NCBI GenBank assembly: GCA_022795575.1
Contig: JAAWGY010000071.1
Coordinates: forward strand, 1 to 9,658
Reading direction: 5' to 3'
DNA from: Angelakisella sp.
GTDB taxonomy: Bacteria; Bacillota; Clostridia; Oscillospirales; Ruminococcaceae
Length of the DNA: 9,658 bases
Shown in pieces: positions 6,873-9,658 of this stretch. The first letter of the stretch is position 1; every line of letters begins with the position of its first letter. The notes beneath the pieces were generated by a model that saw nothing but the letters and a program-made list of their open reading frames with translations, did no database searches and was not told where the DNA came from. Position numbers and translations under genes: made by a program.

Positions 6873-7937
6873 ATGACAGTCGAAAACAGCAGCACGGCCC
6901 CGGTCATCCTTTCGGTGCGGGACCTGGACATCAAATTCAACCTCCGGGGGCGGGTGCTTAACGCCATCCGGGGCATCTCCCTGGACCTTTACCAGGGGGA
7001 AAGCCTTGCCATTGTGGGGGAATCCGGCAGCGGCAAGAGCGTTTTTACCAAAACCTTTATGGGGCTTTTGGACCAGAACGGGGTGATTGCCGGGGGGGAG
7101 ATCCTCTACAACGGCCAGGACCTGGCCACCTTCCGGACCGAGAGGCAGTGGCGGCAGATCCGGGGGCGGGAGATTGCCATGGTGCTCCAGGACCCCATGA
7201 CCAGCCTGAACCCCTTAAAGACCATCGGCAGCCAGATTGGGGAGGCCATCGCCATCCACCAGGGGCTGCGGGGGGCCGCCCTCCGGGCCAAGGTGCTGGA
7301 GTGCCTTGGCGACGTGGGCATCCCGGACCCGGAGCACCGGTACAAGCAGTACCCCCACGAATTCTCCGGCGGAATGCGGCAGCGGGTGGTGATTGCCATC
7401 GCGGTGGCCTGCCGGCCCAAGATCCTGATCTGCGACGAGCCCACCACCGCCCTGGACGTCACCATCCAGGCACAGATCTTGGACCTGCTGAAAAACCTGA
7501 AGCGGAAATACGACCTCACCACCATCTACATCACCCACGACCTGGGGGTGGTGGCCAACGTGGCGGACCGCATTGCGGTGATGTACGCCGGGGATATCGT
7601 GGAGATTGGCAGCTGCGAGGAGGTTTTTTACACCCCCAAGCACCCCTACACCTGGGCGCTGCTTTCCAGCCTGCCCCAGCTGGGTGTCAAGGGGCAGGAG
7701 CTGTACTCCATCCAGGGGGCGCCGCCCAACCTCTTTACCGAGGTAAAGGGGGACGCCTTTGCCCCCCGCAATCCCCACGCCCTAAAGATCGACTTTGAGG
7801 AGCGGCCCCCCTACTTTGAGGTAAGCCCCACCCACAAGGCCCGGACCTGGCTTTTGGACCCCCGGGCCCCCAAGGTGGAGCCGCCGGAGCACATCCGGGA
7901 GCTACAGAGAGAGGGGGTAAGGCGCCATGGCGGATAA
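6873..7937 (+). CDS. oppD: Oligopeptide ABC transporter ATPase, OppD/AmiE type
   Basis: This 354-residue cytoplasmic ATPase powers import. Walker A is GESGSGKS (49-56), Q-loop Gln106, signature FSGGM (164-168), Walker B ILICDEP (184-190, Asp188 and Glu189), and H-loop His222. After the ATPase domain comes the oligopeptide-transporter C-terminal domain, containing GDAFAPRNP and THKARTWLL. In DppD/OppD proteins of many Gram-negatives this domain has four Cys that bind an iron-sulfur cluster. Here the matching positions are Asp294, Asn300, Asp307 and Thr325, so no cluster is expected. From memory, this Cys-free form is that of streptococcal AmiE and lactococcal OppD. The ATG at 6873 follows AAAGGAGG, which overlaps the oppC stop. 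The gene ends 11 bases inside oppF. Confidence 0.95.
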   Translation: MTVENSSTAPVILSVRDLDIKFNLRGRVLNAIRGISLDLYQGESLAIVGESGSGKSVFTKTFMGLLDQNGVIAGGEILYNGQDLATFRTERQWRQIRGREIAMVLQDPMTSLNPLKTIGSQIGEAIAIHQGLRGAALRAKVLECLGDVGIPDPEHRYKQYPHEFSGGMRQRVVIAIAVACRPKILICDEPTTALDVTIQAQILDLLKNLKRKYDLTTIYITHDLGVVANVADRIAVMYAGDIVEIGSCEEVFYTPKHPYTWALLSSLPQLGVKGQELYSIQGAPPNLFTEVKGDAFAPRNPHALKIDFEERPPYFEVSPTHKARTWLLDPRAPKVEPPEHIRELQREGVRRHGG

Positions 7938-8874
7938 CGGCAAGGAGCGGGAGGTATTACTCTCGGTACGGGACATGACGGTGGACTTTGGGAGCCGCCG
8001 CCACCCCTTCCGGGCGGTGGACCATGTCAGCTTTGACATCTACAAGGGGGAGACCTTTGGGCTGGTGGGGGAATCCGGCAGCGGCAAGACCACCATTGGC
8101 CGGGCCATCATCCGCATCAACCCCATCTCCGGGGGGGAGGTGCTGTACCAGGGGGAGCGGATCAGCGGCAAGATCAGCCGGGAGAAGGACCGGGAGGTAA
8201 CACGAAAGATCCAGATGATCTTCCAGGACCCCATGGCCAGCCTCAACGAGCGGGCCAAGGTGGATTACATCGTCTCGGAGGGGTTATACAACGTCCACCA
8301 GGGGCTTACCGAGGGGGAGCGCCGGGAGCGGGTAGAGCGGGCGCTAAAGGCGGTGGGGCTGTTGCCGGAGTTTGCCAGCCGGTTCCCTCACGAATTTTCC
8401 GGCGGGCAGCGGCAGCGGATCGGGATTGCCCGGGCGCTGATCATGGGGCCGGAGTTTATCATTGCCGACGAGCCGATATCGGCGCTGGACGTGTCTATCC
8501 GGGCCCAGGTACTGAATCTGCTGGCCAAGCTACAGAAGGAGCGGGACCTGACCTATCTGTTTGTGGCGCACGATCTTTCGGTGATGCGGTTTATTACGGA
8601 CCGGATTGCGGTGATCCACAAGGGGGTTATTGTTGAGCTTTCGGAGACGGAGAAGCTGTTTGCTCATCCGCTGCATCCGTACACACGGGCGCTGCTTTCG
8701 GCGATACCGCTGCCGGATCCTATCCGGGAGCGGGAGAAGGTGCTGGAGGTATATGACCCGGGCCAGCACGATTACAGCACGGACGGGCCGGTGTGGACCG
8801 AGATTGAGCCGGGGCATTTTGTGCTGGGCAACCAAGCGGAGCTGAACGGCTACCGGGAGCAGTTAGCGCGGTAG
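7927..8874 (+). CDS. oppF: Oligopeptide ABC transporter ATPase, OppF/AmiF type
   Basis: This 315-residue ATPase pairs with OppD. Walker A is GESGSGKT (48-55), Q-loop Gln100, signature FSGGQ (157-161), Walker B with Asp181 and Glu182, and H-loop His215. The C-terminus (YDPGQHDYSTDGP to EIEPGHFVLGN, about 276-302) is like AmiF and, as in OppD above, lacks the Cys cluster of DppF-type proteins. The ATG at 7927 overlaps the end of oppD by 11 bases, with a purine-rich ribosome site (GAGGGGGTAAGG) upstream, implying coupling. Codon use changes within the gene. Up to about 8350 Pro is mostly CCC and Ala/Thr mostly C-ending; later, CCG, GCG, TCG and ACG and more T-ending codons dominate. The reading frame and motifs are intact through the change. 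No clear intrinsic terminator directly follows; termination probably occurs in repeat copy B. Confidence 0.95.
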   Translation: MADNGKEREVLLSVRDMTVDFGSRRHPFRAVDHVSFDIYKGETFGLVGESGSGKTTIGRAIIRINPISGGEVLYQGERISGKISREKDREVTRKIQMIFQDPMASLNERAKVDYIVSEGLYNVHQGLTEGERRERVERALKAVGLLPEFASRFPHEFSGGQRQRIGIARALIMGPEFIIADEPISALDVSIRAQVLNLLAKLQKERDLTYLFVAHDLSVMRFITDRIAVIHKGVIVELSETEKLFAHPLHPYTRALLSAIPLPDPIREREKVLEVYDPGQHDYSTDGPVWTEIEPGHFVLGNQAELNGYREQLAR

Positions 8875-9012
8875 CGCAGCACCAGCCCTGCCGCCACAGC
8901 GCCGCAGGCCGCAAAAGTTTCGCTCAAGCCTTTTCAAAGGCTTGCAGGTCCAGGGCAGAGCCCTGGTCGCCCGCCGCAGCGGGCGAAACTCCCCAGGTTG
9001 ACTATGATAATA

Positions 9013-9043
9013 GCAGGGCTTGTGTTTTTGGCACAGGCCCTGC
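9013..9043 (+). other. Stable hairpin in copy B downstream of the opp genes
   Basis: GCAGGGC-T-TGTG pairs with CACA-G-GCCCTGC around a T-rich loop. On this strand the central T/G forms a wobble pair, so the 12-bp stem is continuous. It is the inverted counterpart of 257-287. It lacks a T tract on the + strand and so may serve as a 3'-end-protecting structure rather than a terminator of the opp transcript. Confidence 0.5.
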
Positions 9044-9175
9044 CGTTCTGTTATAGGCCGTCAGGCCGCGGTTCTAAACGGCTGCTTCCTGGTGAGGCTG
9101 GGGCCAATGGCAGCTTGCCGCCCAACTGACCAGGAAGCGCAAACCGCGGCCGGGGTTAGGGGTAGCCGCTATCTC

Positions 9176-9227
9176 CCCAAAACAGCCCGCCGCGCGCCAA
9201 AGGCGCTGGAGGCGGGCGCATTTTGGG
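9176..9227. terminator. Possible bidirectional terminator hairpin in copy B
   Basis: CCCAAAA (9176-9182) pairs with TTTTGGG (9221-9227) and GCCCGCC (9185-9191) with GGCGGGC (9211-9217), with a further GCGCC/GGCGC stem inside. An A run on one side and a T run on the other give the look of a two-way terminator. It is the first structure after oppF with a GC stem followed by four T on the + strand. The T run is short and base-paired, so the call is tentative. Confidence 0.4.
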
Positions 9228-9314
9228 ACCACCGGCCTAAAAGCCTTGCCCTCCCCACAACGAAACGGAGCAACAAACATCCTCTCCCTCACTCCCCCCG
9301 CAAGGAATCGAAAT

Positions 9315-9658
9315 CCGCCGGAGGCACCTTAAAACCAGCAAGCACCTTTCGCAAAAGGACAGCTAAGCTGCGAACGGACAGGCTCTTACGCCGGTGGTCC
9401 CAAAATGCGCCCGCCAATTGCATCGGCGGGCTGTTTTGGGGAGAAAGCGGCTACTCCTAACCCCGGCCGCGGTTTGCGCTTCCCCGACAGGAAACTACCA
9501 AACCGCCATAGCCCCCATCCTCACCCAAACGCCGCTGTTCAAAACCGCGGCCTGGGGGACTGCCGAAATGCTCCTTGGTCAGGCCATGACGAAGCGATAG
9601 CGTCCTGGGGAGTTTCGCTCCTGCGGGAGCGACCAGGGCCTGCGCGGCCCTGGACCTG
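9315..9658 (+). repeat. Dispersed multi-hairpin intergenic repeat, copy C (cut by window end)
   Basis: This copy is collinear with copy A bases 1-353 and is interrupted by the end of the window. The hairpin at 9397-9438 is identical to that of copy A. The long-range 11-bp stem is kept (9465-9475 with 9542-9552), as are TCGCTCC/GGAGCGA (9615-9621 with 9626-9632) and an extended CCAGGGCC/GGCCCTGG (9633-9640 with 9646-9653). The GCAGGGC...GCCCTGC hairpin of A and B is absent; unrelated sequence occupies about 9553-9600. Together with B it forms a divergent pair whose heads are about 70 bases apart. Confidence 0.88.

Larger units (their letters stand above)
8911..9247 (-). repeat. Dispersed multi-hairpin intergenic repeat, copy B (inverted)
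   Basis: This is the reverse complement of copy A's 65-384 region, starting 36 bases after the oppF stop. It keeps each stem: 8925-8944, CCAGGGC/GCCCTGG at 8950-8966, TCGCCCGC/GCGGGCGA at 8967-8986, the stem 9013-9043, the long-range pair 9064-9073 with 9142-9151, and the CCCAAAA/TTTTGGG hairpin at 9176-9227. Copy-specific changes are an inner GCGCC/GGCGC stem (9194-9198 with 9202-9206) in place of the simple loop, and a 10-bp stem 9084-9093 with 9129-9138 inside the core. The first ~60 bases of copies A and C have no counterpart here. Bases 9248-9314 separate B from C and hold nothing I recognise. Open frames crossing this area look spurious. Confidence 0.9.

Noticed and set aside
9020..9460. 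146-residue open frame crossing repeat copies B and C
   Set aside because: It runs through hairpins of two opposite repeat copies, has no ribosome site and no recognisable protein features.
1..9658. Composite transposon or CRISPR array
   Set aside because: No transposase, recombinase, cas gene, regular spacers or target-site duplications are visible; the flanking repeats are large, structured and unevenly placed.

Overview
The window looks like a chromosomal segment from a GC-rich Clostridia, most likely a gut Oscillospiraceae/Ruminococcaceae-type Firmicute. I infer this from the strong AAGGAGG-type ribosome binding sites, the Gram-positive lipoprotein signal on the solute-binding protein, and the Ami/Opp-type ABC transporter whose ATPases resemble streptococcal and lactococcal forms. 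The genus cannot be fixed by eye.

Layout: 1-384 is a gene-free dispersed repeat (copy A). 562-1332 encodes a class A beta-lactamase-fold serine hydrolase with no signal peptide. 1333-1559 is a regulatory gap with a near-consensus extended -10 promoter and a leader that can fold in mutually exclusive ways. 1560-2645 encodes an enolase-superfamily dipeptide epimerase (L-Ala-D/L-Glu epimerase type). 2756-8874 encodes a complete oligopeptide ABC importer in the order oppA-oppB-oppC-oppD-oppF. 8875-9658 is again gene-free and holds two more copies of the repeat, B inverted and C direct. All genes are on the + strand.

How the genes may work together: a lipoprotein captures peptides outside the cell, OppBC with OppDF import them, and the cytoplasmic epimerase interconverts the stereoisomers of a dipeptide such as L-Ala-D-Glu, a peptidoglycan fragment. 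The cytoplasmic penicillin-recognising-fold hydrolase upstream may cut peptides or amides of the same origin. The set resembles in logic the Bacillus subtilis ykf murein-peptide cluster, but with a serine hydrolase in place of the Ykf peptidases. The substrate assignment is inference.

The least explained part is the repeat family. Three copies of about 335-385 bp share a string of strong hairpins. Some stems are kept by compensatory or inserted base pairs, and a 10-11 bp long-range stem encloses a variable core. This points to a selected nucleic-acid structure rather than decayed coding sequence. Copies A and B form inverted repeats around the gene cluster, and copies A and C form direct repeats.
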